From Marinilabiliaceae bacterium JC017 (GTDB lineage Bacteria > Bacteroidota > Bacteroidia > Bacteroidales > Marinilabiliaceae): a stretch of DNA of 64,000 bases. Both the position numbers and the translations under genes were made by a program. How positions within the stretch are numbered: the stretch's first letter is position 1; each line of letters begins with the position of its first letter. The stretch spans positions 1 to 64,000 of the forward strand of contig RHGE01000033.1 in the NCBI GenBank assembly GCA_004296775.1, given 5' to 3'. The notes beneath the pieces are model-generated. The model was not told the DNA's origin and did not search any database. It worked only from the letters and a program-made list of their open reading frames with translations. Positions 25,560 to 35,400 of this stretch are shown in pieces.

Positions 25560-26760
25560 TGTTGGCTGTTTTGATAGTTGGGTAAATCATGGCGTACTCC
25601 ATGTTGTTGTAAATAGCGGTCTCTTCCGTGAAATATAGTTCCGATTCAAAGAGGGAAGCTAAGCGGCAGTAGAGCCGTACTCGCTCTATGGTATCTACCT
25701 CTTCTGCAAACTGATGCTGTTGCATAAACGAAAAGAGATCTTGTTGGTTTTGAAGGAAGAGATCTTTTAAACCTCCCATGTTTACAGTGTTTTCGATACT
25801 CTCATTGTTGATTAACGCATCCGGTGGTATCTCGCCGGCTACATTCATTTTCAGTTCATGTTTGTTCTTTAGTTTATCTTTGATTTTCAAGATCATGATT
25901 TGAAGCTCTTCCTTCTCCTGCATATCAGCTATCGATAGCTTCGATCGGGTAGGTTCGGGTTTCTTAACCGGTAAATGGTTTATCCCGCCTGCCAGCTCAT
26001 AGAAATTGGTTTGTTCCCGCAGGTAATGCTTGTCGCGAAGTGTTTTTAAACGTAACACTTTCTCTACCACCTGAACCCGTTTCTCGATATAATTTAAATA
26101 ATCAATCACCTGTTGTTGAATCTCAATCAGGTTGTTATAGCTGTCGTGTAACGCCACTTTTAATCGATGTACAATCATTAGTAACTCGTCATCGGCGGCT
26201 GTTTTGAAGAAGAGATCATTTTCCAGCAGGTGTTCAACTGCTTTGATAACACCTTCCAATGCATCGCGTTGGGTGCGAATGTTATTTAATTTTTCCCGCT
26301 TTATGTCGAAGTTACTTTCTCCTTTGTAGGTTTCATCCGTATTGTTACGAAGGGTTTTCACATTCATCAGGGTGATGCGCGAAATACTTCTCAGGCTTTT
26401 CTTTATCCTCAGCAGGTATTGATCCTTTTTAATGGCTTGCTGCTCCTTCAGGTAGTAAGACTGAAATTCCTTTATTCGATCCAGATTTTCCTGTATATAA
26501 AGGATATGCACGGTTTCGTCCACTTCCATGAACTCCTCGAAGAACTCCTGCAGGCGTGACTCCAGGGTTATCTGTGTCTGACTGCGAAATAAGAGGCCAT
26601 AGGCCGTTAGTCGTTCCAACTTCTCTTGATCGTCATCCAGTAAGGATAATACCGCATCTTCATTGATGGTATTGATTCGTTTATCGAACAGGGCGGCAAA
26701 GAGCTTTCTGTTGCGATACAGCTCACTGATGAGATCTTCTATTTTATCAAACTTAGGCAT
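25546..26760 (-). CDS. jetA: Wadjet JetA-like kleisin subunit
   Basis: A 404-residue, highly helical protein in the JetA position. The start ATG (MPKFDKIEDLISEL) is chosen because the 30 bases before it only extend the frame to a TTG. Segments DETVHILYIQENLDRIKEFQSYYLKEQ and EVDTIERVRLYCRLASLFESELY fit the DUF3375-like kleisin group, with an N-terminal winged-helix-like part (ISELYRNRKLFAALFDKR) and a C-terminal part that should clasp the JetC head. It is the first gene of the four-gene operon, with a candidate promoter just upstream. Sequence similarity within JetA proteins is low, so this assignment rests mainly on gene order and size. Wadjet subtype not assigned. Confidence 0.82.
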   Translation of the reverse strand: MPKFDKIEDLISELYRNRKLFAALFDKRINTINEDAVLSLLDDDQEKLERLTAYGLLFRSQTQITLESRLQEFFEEFMEVDETVHILYIQENLDRIKEFQSYYLKEQQAIKKDQYLLRIKKSLRSISRITLMNVKTLRNNTDETYKGESNFDIKREKLNNIRTQRDALEGVIKAVEHLLENDLFFKTAADDELLMIVHRLKVALHDSYNNLIEIQQQVIDYLNYIEKRVQVVEKVLRLKTLRDKHYLREQTNFYELAGGINHLPVKKPEPTRSKLSIADMQEKEELQIMILKIKDKLKNKHELKMNVAGEIPPDALINNESIENTVNMGGLKDLFLQNQQDLFSFMQQHQFAEEVDTIERVRLYCRLASLFESELYFTEETAIYNNMEYAMIYPTIKTANIEYQ

Positions 26761-26787
26761 AATGCTTGCTTCAGGGCGTTGCGAGGC

Positions 26788-26795
26788 CAAAAATA
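26788..26795 (-). promoter_or_regulatory. candidate -7 box of the Wadjet operon
   Basis: Read on the minus strand this is TATTTTTG, a match to TAnnTTTG, placing the transcript start about 20 bases before the JetA start codon. The -33 region reads TTA instead of TTG, so the match is partial. Confidence 0.4.
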
Positions 26796-27200
26796 CTTTT
26801 TTTTAGTGGGAGCTTAAAGTTTTTACATATCTATTCCAGTGAGTAAAACCAGTAAAGGGAGGGACGCCAGATGTATATGTGTTATCAATATGGAAGTGAG
26901 GAGGCGGAACCAGAGGATGGTTATGATGTCTTTATTTGTGCGCAGAAAAATGCAAGGAGTGGTTTTAATTGGTTTTAATTCAGTGGGTTTAATGGTTGTT
27001 ATTGTTTGCGAATAGTTTGTTTCTTGACTGAATTAACTGTAGGAGGAAAATAGAACTACTATAGGGCTTGTCAGCAAAGAATCAGGTTTTTAAATGAAGA
27101 CAATTCTTCAGTATAGTAAAAATAGGTGAGTTGTCTAACTTTTTGTTCCACTGAGAAGTGGTGGGGACTTTATTTGGAAAAGGAGGATTAATCTTTTTTA
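26796..27200. other. intergenic between the Wadjet operon and the DUF5320 locus
   Basis: Divergent spacer with no gene recognised. A purine-rich AAAAGGAGGATTAATC stretch around 27178 has no start codon after it. Confidence 0.4.
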
Positions 27201-27243
27201 ATTGAGAATATTCTCAATACATTTGTATTAAGAATATTCTCAA
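27201..27243 (+). promoter_or_regulatory. double palindromic operator bracketing a -7 box
   Basis: Two copies of an AGAATATTCT dyad, ATTGAGAATATTCTCAAT at 27201-27218 and TTAAGAATATTCTCAA at 27228-27243, lie with centres 26 bp apart. Between them is TACATTTG (27218-27225), a perfect TAnnTTTG -7 box, so a bound regulator would overlap the promoter on both sides. No -33 TTG is seen. The downstream gene is the DUF5320 gene, about 240 bases away. Confidence 0.6.
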
Positions 27244-27468
27244 AATAAGTTCATCGGTCAAAGAGACTCATCAGTAGGATATACTAATGTGTCCGATATA
27301 ACCAACGGATTATAATGTGTTTGTTTATTAATAGTTACTTGTTAAGTTTTTGTAATTATTTGAGCTACAGCTTGTGATTGTTTTTAACCAAAACTTTTAT
27401 AGTTATACAAATAAGCCAGATGTAGATAAGGTTAAGGACTATTTTTGATGATCTATTTTTTAAAATAA

Positions 27469-27476
27469 AAGGAGGT
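27469..27476 (+). promoter_or_regulatory. strong Shine-Dalgarno of the DUF5320 gene
   Basis: AAGGAGGT, 4 bases before the ATG, is a near-perfect anti-SD match. This is unusual in Bacteroidota, where most genes lack such a site, and supports the short ORF. Confidence 0.7.
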
Positions 27477-27480
27477 AATT

Positions 27481-27690
27481 ATGCCACGTTTTGACAGAAC
27501 AGGTCCGGAGGGACAAGGTCCCCGAACTGGAAGAAAAATGGGAAAATGTAACTCTGATAACAACCAGAGTGGTAATGGAAACAATTTTATGGATAGAGAA
27601 ATCCGACGTGGATTGGAAAGAGGTATCCGTCGAGGATTGGAAAGGTTATTTGGCAGAGGTTCGGGAAGGAGTGGTAAAGGCCGTATTTAA
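27481..27690 (+). CDS. DUF5320-type small Gly/Arg-rich protein
   Basis: A 69-residue protein beginning MPRFDRTGPEGQGPRTGRKMGKC, the hallmark start of DUF5320 proteins, followed by a linker (NNQSGNGNN) and the repeated IRRGLERGIRRGLERLFGRG amphipathic stretch. Family members are small proteins found in anaerobes beside Mrp/MinD-like ATPases, NifX/NifB-related proteins and MBL hydrolases, possibly in Fe-S or metallocofactor handling. An excellent Shine-Dalgarno and the operator upstream support it as real and regulated. A small Cys count (one) distinguishes it from Cys-richer members. The function is unknown. Confidence 0.8.
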   Translation: MPRFDRTGPEGQGPRTGRKMGKCNSDNNQSGNGNNFMDREIRRGLERGIRRGLERLFGRGSGRSGKGRI

Positions 27691-27885
27691 ATAAAACCTT
27701 TGCTCTCACTATTGTTATAAAATATCCTTTCTGCAATGTCATTGATTGCAGTGTTGGAATTATATGTGCTGTTTCAATTTTTTTAATTGAAAGGTATGGA
27801 AGTCTTGTTGTTGGATTCGAATGGACGGAAGAACCTGTACGGTAAATAATTGGGTTATTGAAAAGAAGATTTAAATCTAAGTGTT

Positions 27886-28614
27886 ATGAAAATCAATAAA
27901 AATAAATGGAATTTCATTATTGATGTGGTCATGTTTGTTAATATGATGATCGTGGCAGGAATAGGATTTATGATTAAGTTTGTTCTTGTTCCAGGATTTA
28001 AACGAAATGAGATTTATGGAAGAGGTGTTGAATTGTATTATTTAGGTTTGGATAGACATGCATGGGGAACTGTCCATTTAATTTTTAGTTTGTTCCTGCT
28101 TTTTCTTTTACTGCTTCATGTTATCCTTCATTGGAAGTTGATTGTTTGCCTTTTCAAAAATAATGTTTGTAAAAGAACACATAGGATCGTTTTAACTACT
28201 TCCTTTATCGTACTGTCACTATTATTCGGAGTGATGCCTCTATTTGTTATACCGGAACTTCAGAATGGGGAGCCGCATCATTTTCACCAAACCCAAAATG
28301 AGACCGGGAAGCATCAGAAAGGAGTTGCTTCGGAACAATACGGGGATGATGAAAAATCAGCTAATCAAACTGTTGAGTTATTGCCTGACAAAAATAACAG
28401 TGCTAAACATAGAAAGTATCAAGATATTGAAATAAATGGCTCTATGACTATCGACCAAATTGCTTTAAAATACCATATATCTGCTGCCGAAATTGCCGCA
28501 TTCATACATGTTCCGAATAAATTTGTAGATGAAAGGCTTGGCAGGCTTCGGCGTAAATATGGTTTCTGTATGAATGATGTGAGGGATTTTATTGATACAA
28601 AAATTAATAGATAA
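27886..28614 (+). CDS. DUF4405-type membrane protein with C-terminal helical module
   Basis: A 242-residue protein with three predicted transmembrane helices: VVMFVNMMIVAGIGFMIKFV, LIFSLFLLFLLLLHVILHW and IVLTTSFIVLSLLFGVMPLFV. His residues in the second helix region (DRHAWGTVHLIF, LLHVILHW) resemble the heme-ligating helices of the DUF4405/cytochrome b561-like group. After a hydrophilic linker (~120-185) comes a module, GSMTIDQIALKYHISAAEIA ... LRRKYGFCMNDVRDFID, which recurs in DUF4405 proteins and looks helix-turn-helix-like. A role in membrane electron transfer is suggested by family only. It follows the DUF5320 gene by ~195 bases and precedes ribA. Confidence 0.75.
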   Translation: MKINKNKWNFIIDVVMFVNMMIVAGIGFMIKFVLVPGFKRNEIYGRGVELYYLGLDRHAWGTVHLIFSLFLLFLLLLHVILHWKLIVCLFKNNVCKRTHRIVLTTSFIVLSLLFGVMPLFVIPELQNGEPHHFHQTQNETGKHQKGVASEQYGDDEKSANQTVELLPDKNNSAKHRKYQDIEINGSMTIDQIALKYHISAAEIAAFIHVPNKFVDERLGRLRRKYGFCMNDVRDFIDTKINR

Positions 28615-28755
28615 TTGATTGTTAGAGGTTAGGTTATTAGAATGAAGATAATAGACAAACTGATGGTGAAAGATTCAATGCTGTTTCAGGTGAATTAGAG
28701 GTACATCAGTCTCACTTCTATTATCTAAAATCTAATGATCTATTTTAAAGAAGAG

Positions 28756-29388
28756 ATGATGGAAATAAAAGAAAAGTTAACCATAGAACAAGAATTAGTT
28801 AAAGGAGAAATGATTAAGCTGCCAACGAAAGTTGGTTTTTTTTCTTTAATCCCATTTCAAGTGGGTGTAAATGGAATGGAACATATTGCCCTGATAAAGG
28901 GAGAACCAAAGAAAGGTGATGCGATACTTACGCGTATTCATTCGGCTTGTGCCACCGGTGATCTTTTTGGTTCCATGCGATGTGATTGCGGGGATCAACT
29001 AAAACGGTCGATGGAGATTATTGAGGAGGAGGGTACAGGTGTTATCTTGTATCTGCAACAAGAAGGTCGGGGGATTGGATTGATGAATAAAATAAAAGCC
29101 TATAAGTTACAGGAAGAGGGAATGGATACGGTTGATGCCAATATTCATCTTGGCTTTGCTCCTGATGAAAGGGATTACGGTGTGGCGGCGGCCATATTAA
29201 AGGAACTGGATGTAAATAAACTCAGGTTGTTAACCAACAATCCGGCGAAGGTTAATGGGTTAACTGAAAATGGGATAGAGGTAATTGAAAGGGTTCCTTT
29301 GATTATTAATTCTAATGTTTACAATGCTTATTATCTTGAAACCAAAGAGGCCCGGATGGGACATTGCCTTACGGTGAAAATGCAATAA
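28756..29388 (+). CDS. ribA: GTP cyclohydrolase II
   Basis: RibA converts GTP to 2,5-diamino-6-ribosylamino-4(3H)-pyrimidinone 5'-phosphate, formate and pyrophosphate, the first step of riboflavin synthesis. From the chosen start (MMEIKEKL) the protein is 210 residues, the usual length for a stand-alone enzyme. Zinc ligands are in HSACATGDLFGSMRCDCGD (three Cys), and QQEGRGIGL, DANIHLGFAPDERDYG and LLTNNPAKVNGL are further conserved motifs. An in-frame ATG 21 bases upstream lies in a dispersed ATCTA repeat and is less likely. There is no ribB domain fused and no FMN riboswitch upstream. Its presence between DUF4405 and an MBL hydrolase suggests flavin supply linked to that locus, which is inference. 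Confidence 0.95.
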   Translation: MMEIKEKLTIEQELVKGEMIKLPTKVGFFSLIPFQVGVNGMEHIALIKGEPKKGDAILTRIHSACATGDLFGSMRCDCGDQLKRSMEIIEEEGTGVILYLQQEGRGIGLMNKIKAYKLQEEGMDTVDANIHLGFAPDERDYGVAAAILKELDVNKLRLLTNNPAKVNGLTENGIEVIERVPLIINSNVYNAYYLETKEARMGHCLTVKMQ

Positions 29389-29613
29389 ATGATGATGTGC
29401 TAATTTTCGGAATTTGAGAAGATGAGAATTCGAAAAACTGATAATTCGAGAAATTGAAAAACTGTTGGGGAGAAAATGTCAATCGATTGTGTAAATTCCA
29501 TTCTCCTACCGGAAGATGATTAAGATAATGGACTCTGGGGCTCAGCAAGTCTGTGTAGGGAGTCTATTATCTATCGATCTATTGTATAAGTCTCTTGTCT
29601 AAAAAATAAACAT

Positions 29614-30396
29614 ATGAAATTAAGTGTATTAACCGAAAACTTTGCGGGTGGTCGTTTTCAAGCCGAACACGGGCTTTCCTATTTTATTGAGTATAAAAAT
29701 AAAAGGATACTATTTGATACTGGAAATAGTGATCTGTTTTTAGCAAATGCCGCTAAGCTGGGTATTGATATTGAAAAGGATGCTGATACGGTAATATTGA
29801 GTCATGGTCACTGGGATCATGGGGATGGATTGCGGTATATTAAAAATAAGCCCCTTATTTGTCATCCGTCGGCGTTTATGGCCAGATACCGCAAGCGTGA
29901 CATGTCATACATTGGTTTGTCATTAACCCGAAAGGAGGTGGAAGAGCAATTCCAGTTAATCACCACTGCTCAACCGTATCGAATTGATCGTGATATTATT
30001 TTCCTTGGGGAGATACCCTCAAAAAACAATTTTGAAAGACAAACCACCACTTTTGTTGATAAGAAAGGGGAACCTGATTTTGTCCCTGATGATACGGCTC
30101 TTGCCATAATAAAAGATAATGAGTTGGTGGTTGTTACTGCCTGTTCGCATGCAGGTATTTGCAACATTGTTGATTACGCCATGGAGGTAAGTGGTATTCG
30201 GCAGGTAAAAGCTGTTATTGGGGGATTTCATCTGAAAAAGAATGATGCTCAAACGAAAGAGACCATTCGTTATATGAAGGAGTTGAATATTAAGGAAATT
30301 CGACCTTCCCATTGTACTGACTTACCCGCTATGGCCGCGTTTCATGAGGCATTTGAATGTGAGCAGGTGAAAACCGGTATGGTATTTAATTTTTAG
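29614..30396 (+). CDS. MBL-fold metallohydrolase (COG1237-like)
   Basis: A 260-residue metallo-beta-lactamase-fold protein. Metal ligands are in LSHGHWDHGDGL at residues 62-73 (His64, His66, Asp68, His69), with further conserved motifs ILFDTGNSDLF, VVTACSHAGICNIVDYA, VIGGFHL and IRPSHCTD. This pattern matches the COG1237 group, some members of which are annotated 7,8-dihydropterin-6-yl-methyl-4-(beta-D-ribofuranosyl)aminobenzene 5'-phosphate synthase, but the reaction cannot be inferred here. Such genes are common neighbours of DUF5320 proteins in anaerobes, which fits. A GTAGAACCC...GGGGTTCTAC hairpin follows at 30423-30446 without a T run. Confidence 0.87.
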   Translation: MKLSVLTENFAGGRFQAEHGLSYFIEYKNKRILFDTGNSDLFLANAAKLGIDIEKDADTVILSHGHWDHGDGLRYIKNKPLICHPSAFMARYRKRDMSYIGLSLTRKEVEEQFQLITTAQPYRIDRDIIFLGEIPSKNNFERQTTTFVDKKGEPDFVPDDTALAIIKDNELVVVTACSHAGICNIVDYAMEVSGIRQVKAVIGGFHLKKNDAQTKETIRYMKELNIKEIRPSHCTDLPAMAAFHEAFECEQVKTGMVFNF

Positions 30397-30599
30397 ATGT
30401 TAGCAATTAATGTATATCAAGGGTAGAACCCTGAATGGGGTTCTACATACATAGTGTTAATAATCTCTCCCGGATAGGATGGTTCGAAGGGCATAAGTAT
30501 TAGTAAGCAAAAAGGTCTAGTCAAATAAACGCTTCCGCCCGCCTCCTTGATGAATTTTTGCTGACCCACTGGCCGGAATTCCTGCATTCATCTGCGTCG

Positions 30600-31026
30600 C
30601 GCCTGCCCGCTTCGGATATAATTTGACAGGATTCACAAGATTTACATGATTGGGATTCTGGATTTTTTTGTCGTGTTGATGGCCCTGGATGATACAACTT
30701 TTCTATCATTTCTCTGTGGCTCGGTGAATACTATATAACTCTTTTAATCCTCACTGTTTATATTATAATCAAACCACCCCGATTTTCATTGCTTACTCAA
30801 TGAAAATCACCCCTCCTAATTCTTTTAGGAGGGGAAAGAAGTGACCGGGCGAAAAGAGAATGAATTACGAGTATTTGAATCCTTTTAGTAGATGTGTAGC
30901 ACAATCTTCTCTGCATCTCTTGGGGTTTGCGGAAAATCGGCATGAGACTTAAGGTACTGGTAGCGTCAATTTAGAGTTATCTTACCTTTTGTTAGGATGT
31001 CAAGACTTGAAGACTCTGTATTTTAA
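30600..31026 (+). repeat. ~420-bp intergenic repeat, copy 1
   Basis: This copy and that at 31179 share most of their length, including two hairpins: TTTTCATTG ... CAATGAAAA and CCCCTCCTAATTC ... AGGAGGGG. Neither copy has a credible ORF. The spacer from the MBL gene to here (30397-30599) begins with the GTAGAACCC hairpin and has no gene. Confidence 0.85.
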
Positions 31027-31178
31027 TCGGGACGTTGTCCCGGCCCCTAGTTCCTTTTTGGCATCGCCCCAAAAAGGAACCAAAAAACTCTAGTCAATTA
31101 CTCACAGAGTGTTTATTCTGGTGTTCGTGATTTAGCTTCGCTGATTTTCAATTCCGCTTCGCTCCAATTAAACGTTTT

Positions 31179-31587
31179 CGCCTGCCCGCTTCGGATATAA
31201 TTTGACAGGATTAACAAGATTTACATGATTGGGATTCTGGTTTTTTCTGTTGTATCGGTGGCACTGGATGATACAATTTCTTTATTATTTCTCTGTGGCT
31301 ACTATATTACTCACTGGTTGAAATTACAATCAAACCACCCCGATTTTCATTGCTTACTCAATGAAAATCACCCCTCCTAATTCTTTCAGGAGGGGAAAGT
31401 ATTGACCGGGCGAAAAGAAAATGAATTACGAGTATTTGAATTCTTTTAGTAGATGTGTAGAATAATCTTCTCTGCCTCTCTTGGGGTTTGCGGAAAATCG
31501 GCATGAGACTTTAGGTACTGGTAGCGTCAATTTAGAGTTATCTCACCTTTTGTTAGGATGTCAAGACTTGAAGTCTTTGTGTTTTAA
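31179..31587 (+). repeat. ~410-bp intergenic repeat, copy 2
   Basis: Direct copy of the element at 30600, with scattered substitutions and small deletions. The stretch 31070-31180 between the copies holds a CCCCAAAAAGGAACCAAAAA-type dispersed sequence, also present in part near 44760. Confidence 0.85.
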
Positions 31588-31856
31588 ATTGGTATATAGT
31601 CCTATGCCCTACTTTCTTTTGAGTATTGTTCTAAAAAGAGTAAGCAAAAAATGCTCGTCAAATAAACGCTCCTGAAATAACTCAATAATTTACAATTTGC
31701 GCAGTGCTGTTTCTGACGTGACTTAGTTATTTGGTTTTGCGTTCCTGGTTAATGGTTTACTTAGTGATTGGTTGTATTGCTTCCGGCTGATGGTGGGTAA
31801 GGGGTGTGTTGATAGTAGGGGAAAGCCTTCGTCTAAGCCTCGATAGGTGGTCTTAG

Positions 31857-31956
31857 GATTGTACGGTGCGCTGGATTGGATCGTACGGTCCAATTTTCTG
31901 GATCGTACGATCCGCAGGACTGGATTGTACGATCTGCTCAATTAGATCGTACGGTA
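31857..31956. repeat. GATCGTACGATC palindrome array, exact 22-bp period
   Basis: Five copies of GAT(C/T)GTACGRTC-like palindromes start at 31857, 31879, 31901, 31923 and 31945, a spacing of exactly 22 bp, with unrelated spacers between them. A G-rich strand region follows (31990-32130). No gene is supported in 31588-32181. Confidence 0.85.
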
Positions 31957-32181
31957 TTTATACCCTCACAGCCTCGGTGCAGGGAGGGACAAAGGGGTTA
32001 TGTGGTGAGGGACAAAGGGTAATGTGGGGAAGGGGGGATGCAGGGTTTGGTGGTATAGGTGTTGTTAAGTGGGTGGTTGCGAAAAGGGTATTGTCTGCCA
32101 GGGGGATTGGGACGGATGGGAAATTAGTACGTTATTAGGATATTGAGGATGCGGCAGGGGGCGCAGTGGCAGCCGCTTGCC

Positions 32182-32256
32182 GCCGGGGCTGATGTGGCGT
32201 GCCGGGCGGAGGCGACGAAGGAGCCCACGTACCGGCAGACGCCACACAGCCCGGGG
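32182..32256. other. GC-rich long hairpin of unknown origin
   Basis: CCGGGGCTGATGTGGCGTGC pairs almost throughout with GCAGACGCCACACAGCCCGG, around a 26-base loop. The surrounding ~150 bases are far richer in G+C than the rest of the window. It may be a structured RNA, a mobile-element end or a REP-type element; none could be shown. Confidence 0.55.
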
Positions 32257-32344
32257 GGTAAGCGCTATAACGGAGCACCCGCCCGGCCGCCCAAATAATA
32301 AAAAAGGGAGCCTCCGTAGTTTTAGAGAGTTCCCTTTTACAATA

Positions 32345-32384
32345 GAAAAAAGGCACAAACCCCCTAAGGGATTTGTGCCTTTTT
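32345..32384 (-). terminator. terminator of the giant T9SS protein gene
   Basis: AGGCACAAA and TTTGTGCCT form a stem with an inner CCCCTAAGGG part. On the minus strand a T run follows, 37 bases after the stop codon. Confidence 0.88.
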
Positions 32385-32421
32385 TTATTGTAGTGTTTCA
32401 GGACTCAGAGAGCCCGTGTGG

Positions 32422-35400
32422 CTATCTTTTCAGAACTTGTTTTACCATGTTTCCATCAGTAGTTTGCAATTGAATCAGGTATGTTCCTGCGGGCAGTCCG
32501 GACATATCCAGTTTTTCTTTGGATATATTATGGAATTGCTTTTGCATGACTACATTTCCGGCAATATTCACAACGGAAATAAAAACTTCGCCATTGTAGT
32601 TGTCCATTTCCAGCCATAAATAATCCTGGCATGGGTTAGGATACAACTTCATTTGCATTTGTTTCACTTCATTAATGCCAGTAGCAGTGTTCACTGTTAC
32701 CGTGAACGAGGTTTCTACTGATTTGCCATTAGAGGTTCCTTTCAATGTAATTTGAGTTTTCCCCAAAGCATTAGGAACAAATGATAAACGCAGTTTTCTG
32801 TTCTCAATAACAGCGGTAAGCAGATCAGGATTACTTTGCTCTTTTATGGAAATTTCAATTAATGCATCGTCGTTATCCGGATCGGTAAACAACTGGCTTA
32901 AATCAATCAGCTTGTCTTCCGTAGTATTCACCAAGTCCATATTGGCTATGGGGTGATTTACTTCAGGGGCGAAATCAATCTTCTCTCCGTTGAAATTATC
33001 GATACAGAAATAGGCCGGAGTGGTTAATCCCTGGTCATTGTTACGGGAACCGGAAACAATAAACCGAATGGTTTTAACCTTTCCAAGTGATGACAGATCT
33101 ATCCATTTCCATTCTTTCAGCATAAAATGCTTGTCGGGATTAGTTGATCGGTAATCGGCCAGGTAAATGTCTTTACTATTGGTTATTGTTCCGTTATTAT
33201 CGTAGCCTGTAACGGTTACCATATAGTAATCACCCTGGGTGAATTCTCCACCTACATAGGAATCTCCATTTTCCATGGAATATAAAGTGTATACACTATT
33301 AGTGATGTACATACCTTTTACATTATCCTTTGTTGCGCCATTGTTCAAATGAATTTCCGGTACATAATTACAGGCATAAACAACGGCGTAATTACCTTCA
33401 TGGTTTACGTCTCCTCCTGCTGCATTTCTGAATTGTTGAGTAAGGTATTCAGAAGGATCAAATGTGGTACTGGTTTCATTCGAAATTCCAAATCCTTTCC
33501 AGGAATAATTGTTGGGTTGATAGAAATTGGAAAATTTGTATGACCCGCTATAGAAGAAACTACTTTCTTGCTCAGGATCACCTATCAGGTAACTTTCAGG
33601 TGTTAAAGCAATTTCTTCAAAGTCGGCTGTTTTAGTGACTGATGAGGTTACATTTACCAATACCTGATCGGAAATTTCCGAACCATACTTATCGGTTATT
33701 TCAATGGTGTATGCGGTAGTTGTAACAGGGGAAGCCTCCGGATTTAAAATGGTGGCATTGGATAAGGCATTAGCTGGTGACCATTGGTATTGGTAGGGTT
33801 TTACACCTCCGGATACCACTGGAGATAGTTGAATGCTCTCCCCTTCATTCACTGATAGTTCATCGGGCATATTTACCTGTAATGGTAATGGCATACCGCT
33901 GAAGTTGTCAATGGCGTAGCCACTGGCATTGGCAGCAAATTCAACACCGACAATACTTCCCAGTTCACGCATATCCACATAGGTCCAGCTGTCTGATGGC
34001 AACACGTTGATGCTTGTTGTATTGCTTCCATCCTTCAGTTTTCCGGTGATTTGTAATTGGGATGCTGACTTGATGAAAAAGCCGTTAAGAATTAATCCTT
34101 CTTCGGTATTCAGGATTGATACTGTTGCAGCGGTGTTGGCTGCGACGTTGGCGTACTGCAGGCTGCTTTCCACTCCTTCTCCCTTGGTGACAGTGAATCC
34201 TTCGAAGTGTGCGGTACCATCATTAAAGCTGGTAGTTCCTTCGGCAAGTGTTTCAAATGATGAAGGTTCTGTGATTTTATGAGTGGTAGCAAAAGCGCAT
34301 TTTACCGGTGCTTCCATGCAGTTACCCAGGTTGTCTTCTGCAACAAGGTAAGCATCATATTGGGTATGATCGGTCAGGTTAGTGATTGAGAATGTCTCCT
34401 CCCGATCTTTGTTGATTTCAATACTACCTGCCATTCCGGCTTCTAATGCTGTGTTAGCCGCATTGGTTCCTGCTTTTACCTGTGCTACCGATGGTGTTGC
34501 CGCATCTTTATTTAAAGTCACAAAATAAAGTTTTCCGTTTTGATCCGTTTGGGCGGCCAGTTGAGCGGAATAATGATTCGTCATCACCACTTTGGGGTAA
34601 CCTTCAGCAAATACAGGTGCGGTGGTTGAAGCCGCCTGGTATTCATCTGCCCCCATGGTTGGATGCTCAGTATTTCGCTCATCACCATCGATATCTTCAG
34701 TAATCAATAAGCCTGAAGTACCGGTGTTTAAGTTTCCTTTAGCCTTTATGTGCAAATCAGTTTCGGAATAGAATACCACCTCCTCGGAGATGGAATGAGC
34801 TCCTTTACCAATGGCTTTCCAGGCAGCGAGGTTTTCGTACTGGACTTGTTTATATCCTTTTACAAGGATTCCTTCGCTGTATAAATTGTTATAGTCCAGG
34901 TGACATTGGTCCAGTTTGTTTTCACTATTTACTACCAGGGCAGGGGCTTGTCCTTCGCTTATCAGGATGTTGTTTTTCATGTTAACACTCTGTACCGGGT
35001 AGTTCAGTACAAAGGCAGCTTTCCCTATACCACTACCGGTAATTTTAATCGTGTTGTGGTAAATTCCAATGTGTTCAGCGGAACTGATGGATATTCCGCT
35101 AGCATTTTTGTTGGATGAAGAGATGTTCACAATATTGTTGAATACCATGAGTTCATCATTTTCATTTCCAACGGCTTTTTGGAGGTAGATGCCTTTAGCT
35201 TCTTCTATGCTGACATCTAAACGAATGATATTATTGGATACAATTGTTTTTCCTTTAGGATTTCGAATTGTAAGAGCATTAAAATCACTCTTGGTAGTGC
35301 TGTTATTCACCACCATGTTGCCCTGAATTGTTCCATCTGTAATATCAGAAAACCAAAGTGCTTTTGAGTGTTGTTTTTCGAACCGGTTTCCTTGAATGAG

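Noticed and set aside
27481-27694. overlapping alternative frame (67 codons, +2 frame) at the DUF5320 gene
   Set aside because: The DUF5320 frame has the strong Shine-Dalgarno and the family N-terminal signature.
31857-31956. CRISPR or phage attachment sites
   Set aside because: The repeat is only ~10-12 bp with 10-bp gaps, too short for CRISPR, and there is no integrase.
32177-32473. 98-codon frame over the GC-rich hairpin
   Set aside because: It is an Arg/Pro-rich product of biased composition and crosses a terminator; no family recognised.
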